A stretch of 38,490 nucleotides of DNA, from contig NZ_JAELVH010000057.1 of the NCBI RefSeq assembly GCF_019399235.1, positions 1-38,490 of the forward strand. The letters are read 5' to 3'. The notes below the pieces were generated by a model that was given only the letters and a program-made list of their open reading frames with translations, did not search any database and was not told where the DNA came from. The translations under genes and the position numbers were made by a program. This DNA comes from Streptomyces poriferorum (GTDB taxonomy: Bacteria > Actinomycetota > Actinomycetes > Streptomycetales > Streptomycetaceae). Shown here in pieces: positions 22,253-30,952 of the stretch; position 1 is the first letter of the stretch, and the number at the start of each line of letters is the position of its first letter.

Positions 22253-25252
22253 CTACTTCAGGTAGGGACCCGCGGTGCCGATCATGCCCGGTCCGTTCAG
22301 CACGTAGACACGCATGTTGCCCTTGCCCGGCGCGGCGACAGTGAGCTTCCCGTCGGTGACGACCCGCGTGTCGCCGGTGACGGCGTCCTTGTACGTGCCG
22401 TTGGGGATACCGGTGTACGAGGCTCCGCCGGTGACGGTGACGAGGGCGAAGCTGTCCGTCGCGCCACTGGTGTAGCGGCGCTTGTACGCCATCTGGCCGG
22501 TGATGCCCTCGGTGGAGTACTGGCCCATCTGCAGGGCGGGAACGGCCCGGCGGATCTCGTTGAGCCGCTGGACGTGCTTGACCAGGGGCTTGGCCAGCGT
22601 GCTGGCGACCTCACCGCTGGCGGAGTCGACCTTGGAGAACTCCGAGGAGGTGACGTTCCCCGCGAGGTGGTCGCCGTAGTAGGCCCGTCCGGTCGTGGCC
22701 AGCGGGCAGGTGGGGCCGCAGTCGATCTTCTTGCCGGCCTGGAACTCGATCTCCGATCCGTAGTAGAGGGTGGGGATGCCACGGAAGGTCCACATCAGGG
22801 CCATGTTCTCGGCCCAGGCGCCGGTACCGCCGGTGTAGCGCTCGCTGCTCTTGTTGGGGCCGTAGTCGTGGCTGTCGACGTAGACGACGTTGTAGGTGGC
22901 GTCGTTGGTCGAGTCGTCGGAGTCCTTGCCGTTGTTGTACGCGTTCGTGGCATCCCCGAAGTTCATGTGCATGCGCATGTCGATGATGTTCATGCCGGAG
23001 AACTTGCTGTGGTCCGGTACGTGGTACGTGTTGCCGTTCAGGAACGCGTTGTCCGAGGTCGGCTGTGCCCCGGTGCCGAGCTGCTGCTCGTAGTCGTACA
23101 TCTCCAGCGCGGCCTTGGCGTCGTCGGCGGCGTACTCCTTGCGTTCCTTCCAGGTGAAGAACTGCGCGGAGTGGTTGACCGAGCCGCGGTTCCACTTGTC
23201 GTTGACGAACGCACCGACCTCACCGAAGACCAGGAAGTTCTTCGCGGCCTCGGCGCCGAACTGCTGGGTGACGCGCTCCTGGATCGCGGGCAGGAAGCGG
23301 CGGTTCCAGGTGGTGCGCGGGACGTGGACGGCGGTGTCGATGCGGAAGCCGTCGACGCCCATGTCGATGTACTTGTTGTACGCGCCGATCAGGTAGTTCT
23401 GGACCGGTGCGGACTCGGTGTTGAAGTCGGCGAGGTCGTCGTGCAGCCAGCACGAGCGGGAGTCCTCGCCCTCCCAGTTCCCCAGCCAGCAGTTGTGGTA
23501 GTACTCCTTCGGGAACATGCCGGACGTGGGGTTGGGCCACTGGCAGTTGTAGATCCTGTAGCCCTCGGGCGAGGTGGCCCCGGTCGCCTTGCCCCAGTTG
23601 AGACAGGTGTTGCCCGCGGGCTCGGCCGTGGACCACAGGTCGCCGTTGTAGTACGACTTGCCGCTCTTGGGGTCGACGGTCAGTCCGTCGTACTCGAAGC
23701 CCTCGTTCTTCTCGTCGTAGTACCAGCTCCACTGGCTGTCCCGGACGCCGTAGACGGTCGGGGTGAACAGGCCCTTGGCGCCCCATCGCGAGGAGTGGTT
23801 GTAGACGACGTCCTGGTAGATCTTCACGCCCTTGGCATGGGCCGCGTTGATCAGGTCCTGGTAAGAGGCTCCGGCGGACTCCAGGCGCGGGTCGACCTTG
23901 TAGAAGTCGTAGCCGTGATAGCCGTGGTAGTCGTAGTCGGACCGGTTCAGGACGACCGGGGTGATCCAGATGGCCGAGAAGCCGAGGCCCTTGATGTAGT
24001 CGAGCTTGTTGACCAGACCCTTGAAGTCGCCCCGGAACATGGGGTCGTTGTTGGCGGCGTTGCCGGACTTCACGTCCTGGCTGCCACCGCGGTTGTTGCT
24101 CGCGTCCCCGTCGTTGAAGCGTGCGGTCAGCACGAAGTAGATCGGGTCCTTGCGCGGGTCGGTGCCCAGCGGCTTGCCCTGGGCGGCCGTCGGCGGCCTG
24201 ACCCCGGTGGTCGCCTTCGCTTCCGCGGAGGCGGCGGAGGTGTTGCCCGCCGCGTCGACCGCCTTGACCGTGTAGGTGTAGGCGGTCTTCTCCTCCAGGT
24301 TCGACTCGGAGAGCACCGTCGAGCTCACGTCGGTGACGACACTGCCCTTGGTCCCTCCGGTCCGGGTGACCTGGTACTTGGTCACCTTCTTGTTGTCGGA
24401 GGAGGGTTCCCAGGTGAGGATGACGGCCACCCCGTCGGCCTTGGCCGTCACCTCGGTGGGCACGGTCGGCGCCTCGGTGTCCGGCGGCTCGGCGACGCAC
24501 GGGTCCTTGGCGTCCTTGGCCACCGTGCGGTCCTTCACGGTGCTGACGCCGGCGGGGACGGTGTAGTTGCCGCCGTTGTTGTTGTCCCAGACCCCGTTGC
24601 CGTTGTTGAACACGGCCTGCATCGAGGTGGCGGTGCCGAGGCCCACCGTCTTCTTCACCCAGCCGGTGCAGGCCGGCTCCATACCGACGCCCGGCACCGT
24701 GGTCCAGGAGCCGCCCGCGGGCTGGTAGTGCAGGTTGGTGGTGGTCCAGCCGACGGTGGCCGTCGAGTAGTACACCGAGGCGGTGTTCGCGCCGTCGTCG
24801 CCCGGGCTCGGGCTCGGGTCCGGGCCGGTTCCCGCGCACGGGTCGCTGTGGGCCACGACCCCGTCCTTGACGGTGACGTTTCCGCTGCCCAGGTCGTAGT
24901 TTTTGCCGGCGTTGTTGTCCCAGACACCCGAGCCGTTGTTGAAGGTCGCCTTCAGCCCAGCCGCGGTCCCGAGGGAGACGGTCTTCTTGACCCAGTCGGC
25001 GCACGCGGCCTCCATCGCCACGCCGGGCACGGTGGTCCAGGAACCGCCGTCCGGCGCGTAATGAAGGTTGTACGCAGCCCAGTTCTTCGTCTTGGTGTAG
25101 TAGAAGACGGTCGTGGAGGTCTCGGCAGCGGCGACGGGCTTCGCGTCGAGGTCAGGGGTGCCGGGCAGTGCGGTGAACAGGCCGAGCACTGCGGCCGCGG
25201 CCGTGGCTGCCGCCAGGGGGCGTCTCAGCAGCCGGTGAGGGGTGCGTTTCAT
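22253..25252 (-). CDS. Secreted GH13 alpha-amylase with two CBM25-like domains and Fn3
   Basis: A 999-residue secreted starch hydrolase. Signal peptide about 1-43 with twin-Arg-containing basic start and AVAAAE-like end; two homologous starch-binding CBM25-like domains (about 45-140 and 157-250; repeats GGSWTTVPGV and FNNGxGVWDNN); fibronectin type III about 258-352; GH13 barrel from about 365. GH13 regions visible: QDVVYNHSS, DGFRIDTAVH with nucleophile Asp, FLVFGEV with acid/base Glu, and VVYVDSHDYGP. Several Cys pairs (CLNWG, CQWPN, CWLGN, CWLHDD, CGPTC) suggest disulfides. ATG 25252. A CTGCAA-N4-TTGCAG site about 155 nt upstream is like MalR-type control. Alpha-amylase is most likely; a maltotriose-forming or pullulanase-like specificity cannot be excluded. 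Confidence 0.93.
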   Translation of the reverse strand: MKRTPHRLLRRPLAAATAAAAVLGLFTALPGTPDLDAKPVAAAETSTTVFYYTKTKNWAAYNLHYAPDGGSWTTVPGVAMEAACADWVKKTVSLGTAAGLKATFNNGSGVWDNNAGKNYDLGSGNVTVKDGVVAHSDPCAGTGPDPSPSPGDDGANTASVYYSTATVGWTTTNLHYQPAGGSWTTVPGVGMEPACTGWVKKTVGLGTATSMQAVFNNGNGVWDNNNGGNYTVPAGVSTVKDRTVAKDAKDPCVAEPPDTEAPTVPTEVTAKADGVAVILTWEPSSDNKKVTKYQVTRTGGTKGSVVTDVSSTVLSESNLEEKTAYTYTVKAVDAAGNTSAASAEAKATTGVRPPTAAQGKPLGTDPRKDPIYFVLTARFNDGDASNNRGGSQDVKSGNAANNDPMFRGDFKGLVNKLDYIKGLGFSAIWITPVVLNRSDYDYHGYHGYDFYKVDPRLESAGASYQDLINAAHAKGVKIYQDVVYNHSSRWGAKGLFTPTVYGVRDSQWSWYYDEKNEGFEYDGLTVDPKSGKSYYNGDLWSTAEPAGNTCLNWGKATGATSPEGYRIYNCQWPNPTSGMFPKEYYHNCWLGNWEGEDSRSCWLHDDLADFNTESAPVQNYLIGAYNKYIDMGVDGFRIDTAVHVPRTTWNRRFLPAIQERVTQQFGAEAAKNFLVFGEVGAFVNDKWNRGSVNHSAQFFTWKERKEYAADDAKAALEMYDYEQQLGTGAQPTSDNAFLNGNTYHVPDHSKFSGMNIIDMRMHMNFGDATNAYNNGKDSDDSTNDATYNVVYVDSHDYGPNKSSERYTGGTGAWAENMALMWTFRGIPTLYYGSEIEFQAGKKIDCGPTCPLATTGRAYYGDHLAGNVTSSEFSKVDSASGEVASTLAKPLVKHVQRLNEIRRAVPALQMGQYSTEGITGQMAYKRRYTSGATDSFALVTVTGGASYTGIPNGTYKDAVTGDTRVVTDGKLTVAAPGKGNMRVYVLNGPGMIGTAGPYLK

Positions 25253-25404
25253 CGGTGTCTCCAGGGAAGGGCCACGGCGACGGCGAAGCCGTGGCGTCCA
25301 GGACGCAGGAGTCGGGGACCTGCGCCGTCCCGCCGGAAACCCTGACGCGCCTCAAGGTCCGAGCGATGGGGGCGATCCGGCTTGAAATGCCAGCCGGAAT
25401 GTTG

Positions 25405-25420
25405 CTGCAATCTCTTGCAG
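25405..25420. promoter_or_regulatory. Inverted repeat CTGCAA-TCTC-TTGCAG upstream of amylase
   Basis: Six-base arms with a 4-nt spacer, 153-168 nt before the amylase start. TTGCAAG/CTTGCA repeats are known in Streptomyces amylase promoters controlled by the LacI-type repressor MalR/Reg1. The gap 25253-25540 holds nothing else recognisable. Confidence 0.55.
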
Positions 25421-25540
25421 TTCGGAAGTTACCGGCACATGACAAGGCCGTAAAGAGGTCCGGCGCCACCTGCCGCGCTCTCCCCATGCGGACGGAAGAC
25501 TTCCGGATAACGAACCGTCCGCGCCCACCCCCGGTACGAC

Positions 25541-26140
25541 TCAGAGCGGCACGGTCAGCTGCGCCTGCAAGTGGGCGCGCATCACACCGGCCATGTCCGT
25601 CGCGCAGCCGCTGAGGAGCCACTGCGTCTGAAGTCCGTCCATCAGCGCGATCAGCTGCTGCGCCGCCTCGCCGGGGTCGATTCCCTCCCGCAGCGCCCCC
25701 GCGTCGCGGGCTTCCCCGTACGAGACCGCGGTGGTCAGGACCAGGTTGCGGTACCGCTCGACGAAATAGGCGTGAGCCGGGTGCTCGGCAGAGGTCGCCT
25801 CGGCTGCGAGTACGGAGAACAGCTCGACGATTCCCCGCCGTTCGGCGTTCAGCACGGCAAGGTCGACCAGCCGGCGCAGGCAGTCCACGCCCGTGGGCTC
25901 ACCGACGGAGAACCAGTCCCCGTCCACCTCGTCGCGGTGTTCGAGAACCGCGAGCAGCAGCGACCCCTTCGTGGGGAAATGGTGCAGCAGGCCCGGGTGC
26001 GAAATGCCGCAGCGGGTCGCGATCACGCGCAGCGAGGCACCCCGGTAGCCGACCTCGCCGAACATGGCCATCGCCTGGTCGAGGATCTCCACGCGCTTGG
26101 CGCGACCCTTCGCATAGCCACGACGCGCCTCACCCGTCAC
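25541..26140 (-). CDS. TetR-family regulator, probable repressor of the GH3 gene
   Basis: A 199-residue TetR/AcrR protein. HTH about 12-58: RVEILDQAMAMFGEVGYRGA then SLRVIATRCGISHPGLLHHF and PTKGSLLLAVL. The C-terminal part has a ligand domain ending FVERYRNLVLTTAV and LIALMDGLQTQWLLSG. GTG start 26140. Divergent from the GH3 glucosidase with 152 bp between, a usual repressor-target layout. AT-richer sequence around 26190-26215 (CATACTTACC) likely carries its promoter. Its ligand is perhaps a sugar or aglycone. Confidence 0.92.
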   Translation of the reverse strand: MTGEARRGYAKGRAKRVEILDQAMAMFGEVGYRGASLRVIATRCGISHPGLLHHFPTKGSLLLAVLEHRDEVDGDWFSVGEPTGVDCLRRLVDLAVLNAERRGIVELFSVLAAEATSAEHPAHAYFVERYRNLVLTTAVSYGEARDAGALREGIDPGEAAQQLIALMDGLQTQWLLSGCATDMAGVMRAHLQAQLTVPL

Positions 26141-26292
26141 TCGCCACTCTCCCGGTCAGGTCGGACAGCACCTCTGCGTACCGTCGCACACCCACATACT
26201 TACCACCCGGTCGGGATTCAGCGTACGGTGGGTCCCAGCGGCTGAGTTGTGCCGTACCGCGCCATCCCGCCGACGCTGTGAAAGGAACTCCC

Positions 26293-28584
26293 GTGGGCTC
26301 CTCCCCGCCTTACCTCGACCCCGCACTGTCCGTCCCGGAGCGCGTTGCCGACCTGGTCGGCCGGATGACGCTGCCGGAGAAGGCCGGCCAGATGCTTCAA
26401 CTGAACGCGAAGGACGGGGTGCGGCACCTCATCGAGGACTTGCACGCGGGATCGATCCTCCACGCCTCCCCCGACCGGGTGCTGGAGGCGGCGGCGCTGA
26501 CCGAGCGGACCCGGCTGCGGATCCCTCTGCTCGTCGCGGAGGACTGCATCCACGGTCACTCGTTCTGGGAGGGGGCGACGATCTACCCCACCCAGCTCGG
26601 CATGGCGGCGACCTGGGACCCGGAGCTGGTGGAGCGGATCGCCCGGGCGACGGCGGTCGAGGTGGCCGCGACGGGCGTCCACTGGACGTTCTCCCCGGTC
26701 CTGTGCATCACCCGGGACCTGCGCTGGGGGCGCGTCAGCGAGACGTTCGGTGAGGACCCGTTCCTCATCGGCGAGTTGGCCTCGGCGATGGTGCGCGGTT
26801 ACCAGGGCGACGGGCTGGACGACCCGACGGCGGTCCTGGCGTGCGCGAAGCACTTCGCGGGCTACTCCGAGACCCAGGGCGGCCGGGACGCGAGCGAGGC
26901 CGACATCTCCCGGCGCAAGCTGCGCTCCTGGTTCCTGCCGCCGTTCGAGCGGGTCGCCCGCGAGGGCTGCCGGACGTTCATGCTCGGCTACCAGTCCATG
27001 GACGGGGTGCCGGTCACGGTCAACAACTGGCTGCTGAACGAGGTGCTGCGCGGTGAGTGGGGCTACACGGGCACGCTGGTGACCGACTGGGACAACGTCG
27101 GCCGCATGGTGTGGGAGCAGCACGTGTACGCCGACCACACGCAGGCGGCCGCCGCCGCGGTCCGCGCGGGCAACGACATGGTGATGACGACGCCGGCCTT
27201 CCTCGAAGGTGCCCAGGAGGCGGTCGCCACCGGCATGCTCGACGAGGCGGAGATCGACGCGGCGGTCCGGCGCGTCCTCACCCTCAAGTTCGAGCTCGGC
27301 CTCTTCGAGAATCCCCGCCACCCCGACCGCGAGCGCCAGGCCGCGGTCATCGGCAGCGCGGACCACGCAGGGCTCAACCTCGAAGCGGCGCGCCGCTCGC
27401 TGGTGCTGCTGGCCAACGACGGCACGCTGCCGCTGGCCGGCGGCCTCGGGGCCGGTCCCGACGGACGCGCGGTCGCGGGCGCCGGATCGGCGCCGCGCAC
27501 GGTCGCCGTCATCGGGCCCAACGCCGACGACGCGCAGACCCAGCTCGGCGACTGGGCGGGCTCGTCGGGCCAGGCGGACTGGCTGCCGGACGGACATCCG
27601 CGCGCCATGATCCGTACCGTGCTCGACGGGTTCCGCGAGCATGTGCCGGACGGCTGGACCGTGACGCACGCCCGGGGTGCCGACATCCTGACCGTGGGCC
27701 CGGACCCCGAGGGCGCCTTCTTCCCCGACGGGCAGCCGCGGCCGGAGATCGTCGTCCCGGCGGAACCGTCCGAGGCCATGATCGCCGAGGCGGTCGCCGC
27801 TGCGGAGGCGGCCGACCACGTGGTCGCGGTCGTGGGTGACCGCATCGAGCTCGTCGGTGAGGGCCGCTCCACGGCGACCCTGGAGCTGATCGGCGGCCAG
27901 ATCGCGCTGCTCGACGCGCTCGTCGCCACGGGCAAGCCGGTCGTGGTGGTCGTCATCAGCTCCAAGCCGCTCGTCCTGCCGCCCTCCGCCCACCGCGCCG
28001 CGGCGATCGTGCACGCCTTCAACCCGGGCATGCTCGGCGGCCGGGCCGTCGCGGAACTCACGCTCGGCCTGATCGAGCCGTCCGGGCGGCTGCCCCTGTC
28101 CTTCGCACGTCATGCGGGGCAGCAGCCGACGTACTACAACCAGGTCCGCGGCCAGCACGGCACACGCTACGCCGACCTGACGCAGCGTCCGGCGTTCGTG
28201 TTCGGTGAGGGCCTCAGCTACACGACGGTCACCTACACCGATCTGGAGGTGAGCACCGACGTCCTCGGAACGGGTGACACCCTGCGGGCGCGGGTCACCG
28301 TCCGCAACACGGGTGAACGTCCCGTGCTGGAGACCGTGCAGGCGTACGTCAGTGACACCGTGACCTCCGTGACCTGGGCGGAGAAGGAACTGAAGGCCTA
28401 CCGTCAGGTGCGGCTCGCGCCCGGCGAGTCGCGCGAGGTCGTCATCGAACTGCCGGTCGCCGAGTGCAGCCTGGTGGACGCCGAGGGCCGGCGGATCGTC
28501 GAGCCGGGTGCGTTCGAACTCCTCGTCGGTCCGTCGTCGCGCGACGCCGTACTGCTGCGGGCGGGGTTCACGGTCAAGGGGTAG
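26293..28584 (+). CDS. GH3 family beta-glucosidase, cytoplasmic
   Basis: A 763-residue GH3 enzyme without signal peptide. (alpha/beta)8 domain about 1-330 with the substrate-binding KHFAGYSETQGGRDASEADI and nucleophile Asp in GTLVTDWDNV; the GH3 C-terminal sandwich about 360-580 (VVAVVGDRIELVGEGRS); Fn3-like domain about 640-760. GTG 26293 chosen with AAAGGA 6 nt upstream; an earlier GTG at 26278 has no ribosome site. The family removes terminal beta-D-glucose or xylose from oligosaccharides or glycosides. Being intracellular it acts on imported sugars. Likely controlled by the divergent TetR protein. Exact glycosidic linkage not known. Confidence 0.93.
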   Translation: MGSSPPYLDPALSVPERVADLVGRMTLPEKAGQMLQLNAKDGVRHLIEDLHAGSILHASPDRVLEAAALTERTRLRIPLLVAEDCIHGHSFWEGATIYPTQLGMAATWDPELVERIARATAVEVAATGVHWTFSPVLCITRDLRWGRVSETFGEDPFLIGELASAMVRGYQGDGLDDPTAVLACAKHFAGYSETQGGRDASEADISRRKLRSWFLPPFERVAREGCRTFMLGYQSMDGVPVTVNNWLLNEVLRGEWGYTGTLVTDWDNVGRMVWEQHVYADHTQAAAAAVRAGNDMVMTTPAFLEGAQEAVATGMLDEAEIDAAVRRVLTLKFELGLFENPRHPDRERQAAVIGSADHAGLNLEAARRSLVLLANDGTLPLAGGLGAGPDGRAVAGAGSAPRTVAVIGPNADDAQTQLGDWAGSSGQADWLPDGHPRAMIRTVLDGFREHVPDGWTVTHARGADILTVGPDPEGAFFPDGQPRPEIVVPAEPSEAMIAEAVAAAEAADHVVAVVGDRIELVGEGRSTATLELIGGQIALLDALVATGKPVVVVVISSKPLVLPPSAHRAAAIVHAFNPGMLGGRAVAELTLGLIEPSGRLPLSFARHAGQQPTYYNQVRGQHGTRYADLTQRPAFVFGEGLSYTTVTYTDLEVSTDVLGTGDTLRARVTVRNTGERPVLETVQAYVSDTVTSVTWAEKELKAYRQVRLAPGESREVVIELPVAECSLVDAEGRRIVEPGAFELLVGPSSRDAVLLRAGFTVKG

Positions 28585-28641
28585 GGCCTCTCGTTCGGAT
28601 CAGGCCGGTAGCCCGACCGGGGCCCGGCAGCGGCTCGGCGG

Positions 28642-28669
28642 CATGTCGCGGGGGCACCCCCGCGACATG
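28642..28669. terminator. Perfect 13-bp stem hairpin after GH3 gene
   Basis: Arms 28642-28654 and 28657-28669 around CA, 57 nt past the GH3 stop and 128 nt before the MMPL start. Probably a terminator; the short loop also allows a palindromic operator for the MMPL gene, so the role is not settled. Confidence 0.65.
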
Positions 28670-28796
28670 GCGTCTACTGTCACCGGCACGGAACCTGAGA
28701 GCGGGTGACGTTGCGGTATCGGCGCTGTGCGGGCCGCTCCGGCGCCGCCCTCCCCCTCGATGACGACGTCACTCCTGACGCAGTACGGGGAGTGGC

Positions 28797-30947
28797 ATGC
28801 GGGACGTGCAGCAACACCGGGCGCCGGGTCTTGCCGCCCTCATCTGCGGCCGGCGCACCAAGTGGCTGATCGTGGCCCTGTGGCTGATCGTCTTCGTCGT
28901 CGCGGCGCCGCTCGCCCAGAAGCTCACCGACGCCCAGGACAACGACGCCACCTCCTGGCTGCCGAGCAGCGCGGAGTCCACCCAGGTCCTGGAGAGCTCG
29001 AAGCAGTTCAGGCCCGAGGTCATCACCGCCATCGTCGTGTACGCGCGTGAGGACGGGCTCACCGGCGCCGATCGCACCCGGATCATCGAGGACACACGGC
29101 AGTTGCGCACCCTGGACGCGCACGGCGTGCGGGGTCCGCAGACCCGGGGGCCCGTCTACGACAAGAGCACCGCGCCCTCGGCCGCACAGGTCTTCGTGCC
29201 GATCACGATGGGCGAGGAGGGCTGGGAGCAGATCGGCCCCGCGGTCGACTCCATCCGGGAGATCGTGGGCACGAGCAGCGGCGGTCTCGCCGTGCACGTC
29301 ACCGGCCCCGGCGGTGTCACGGCCGACTCCGCGGAGGCCTTCTCCGGCATCGACTCCACCCTGTTGTTCGCCGCGCTGGCGGTGGTGATCGTGATGCTGC
29401 TGATCACCTACCGCAGCCCCACCCTGCTTCTGCTGCCCGTGATCGCGGTCGTGGCCGCGCTGTTCAGCGCGCAGGCGGTGATCTATCTGCTCGCGGCGCA
29501 CGCGGGCCTGACCGTGAACGGGCAGAGCGCGGGCATCCTGACGGTGCTGGTCTTCGGTGCGGGCACGGACTACGCCCTGCTGCTCGTGGCTCGCTACCGG
29601 GAGGAGTTGCGCCGCCACGAGGACCGGCACGAGGCGATGGCGCGGGCGCTGCACCGGGCCGGTCCCGCCGTGCTGGCGAGCAGCGGCACCGTGGTGCTCG
29701 GCATGCTGGTGCTGCTGGTCGCGGAGATGAACTCGACCCGGGGGCTCGGGCCCGTGGCCGCGATCGGTGTGGCGGTCGCCCTGGTCGCCATGCTCACGCT
29801 CCTGCCGGCACTGCTGGTGATCTTCGGCCGGTGGGTCTTCTGGCCGGTGATCCCGCATTTCGGATCTGCGGAACCCACCGAGCACGGCTTCTGGGCGCGG
29901 ATGGGCGAACGGCAGGCCCGCCGCCCGCGCACGATCTGGATCGTCACCGCCCTGGTGCTGGCCGGCCTGTCCCTGGGACTGACCCAGCTGCGCGCGTCCG
30001 GCCTGAGCAACGCCGACTCGTTCACCGGAAAGCCCGACTCGATCACGGGCCAGGAGATCCAGGACCGCTACTTCCCCGGAGGCAGCGGCGATCCCCTGGT
30101 CGTCGTCGCAGCAGCCGGCCGCGCTCCCGCGGTGCGGGCCGCGATCGCGACGACACAGGGCGTGGTACCCGGGTCGGTCGGTACGCCGCCCGGCGCCCGG
30201 CCGGAAGCGAACGGGCAGGTCATCTTCGAGGCGACGATGACGGATCCCGCGGACAGCGAAGCCGCCAAGGACACGGTGGAGCGGGTCCGCGACGCGGTGC
30301 ACGCGGTGCCGGGAGCCGATGCCCAGGTGGGCGGCAGCACCGCCGCCCTGCTCGACATGGACACCGCGACCAGGCACGACAACCTGCTGATCATCCCGCT
30401 GGTGCTCCTGGTGGTGCTCATCATCCTGGGGCTGCTGCTGCGCGCGGTGGTGGCGCCGGTCCTGCTGGTCGCGACCGTGGTGCTCTCGTTCGCCGCCGCG
30501 CTCGGCATCAGCGCGCTGGCCTTCCGTCACGTGTTCGACTACGCGGGCGAGTCGACGGACTTCCCGCTGTTCGTCTTCGTGTTCCTGGTGGCCCTCGGTA
30601 TCGACTACAACATCTTCCTGTCGACAAGGATCCGCGAGGAGGCGGTCCTCCACGGCACCCGGGCAGGCGTGGTGGCGGGTCTCGCCGCCACGGGAGCGGT
30701 CATCACGTCGGCCGGCCTGGTGCTCGCCGGCACCTTCGCGGCGCTCGGCACCCTGCCGGTCGTGGTCTTCGCGGAGATCGGTTTCGCGGTGGCCCTGGGC
30801 GTGCTGCTGGACACGTTCGTCGTGCGGTCCGTACTCGTCACCTCCCTGTTCCTCGACATCGGGCCGCGGGTGTGGTGGCCGAGCCGGATGGCTCACGAGG
30901 AGGGTGCGGCGGCGCGGGAGGCCGGGGCGACGACACCGAAGGCGTAA
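28797..30947 (+). CDS. MMPL/RND-type transporter
   Basis: A 716-residue MMPL protein with twelve membrane helices: one at about 22-40, a large outside loop, five around 185-355, a second loop, then helices around 525-700. Proton-relay Asp-Tyr pairs are in GAGTDYALLLVARYREELRR and ALGIDYNIFLSTRIREE. The family exports lipids, siderophores or drugs with proton motive force. ATG 28797 behind GGGGAG. Convergent with the DHA2 transporter (5 bp between stops). Substrate unknown. Confidence 0.93.
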   Translation: MRDVQQHRAPGLAALICGRRTKWLIVALWLIVFVVAAPLAQKLTDAQDNDATSWLPSSAESTQVLESSKQFRPEVITAIVVYAREDGLTGADRTRIIEDTRQLRTLDAHGVRGPQTRGPVYDKSTAPSAAQVFVPITMGEEGWEQIGPAVDSIREIVGTSSGGLAVHVTGPGGVTADSAEAFSGIDSTLLFAALAVVIVMLLITYRSPTLLLLPVIAVVAALFSAQAVIYLLAAHAGLTVNGQSAGILTVLVFGAGTDYALLLVARYREELRRHEDRHEAMARALHRAGPAVLASSGTVVLGMLVLLVAEMNSTRGLGPVAAIGVAVALVAMLTLLPALLVIFGRWVFWPVIPHFGSAEPTEHGFWARMGERQARRPRTIWIVTALVLAGLSLGLTQLRASGLSNADSFTGKPDSITGQEIQDRYFPGGSGDPLVVVAAAGRAPAVRAAIATTQGVVPGSVGTPPGARPEANGQVIFEATMTDPADSEAAKDTVERVRDAVHAVPGADAQVGGSTAALLDMDTATRHDNLLIIPLVLLVVLIILGLLLRAVVAPVLLVATVVLSFAAALGISALAFRHVFDYAGESTDFPLFVFVFLVALGIDYNIFLSTRIREEAVLHGTRAGVVAGLAATGAVITSAGLVLAGTFAALGTLPVVVFAEIGFAVALGVLLDTFVVRSVLVTSLFLDIGPRVWWPSRMAHEEGAAAREAGATTPKA

Positions 30948-30952
30948 CCGGA

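Noticed and set aside
22199..25345. 1048-codon plus-strand open frame
   Set aside because: Antisense shadow of the amylase gene; Val/Gly/Arg/Asp-rich with no motif.
26185..26220. TetR operator around CCCGGTCGGG between tetR and the GH3 gene
   Set aside because: Only four bases per arm are symmetric; an operator is expected in this gap but this site is not convincing.
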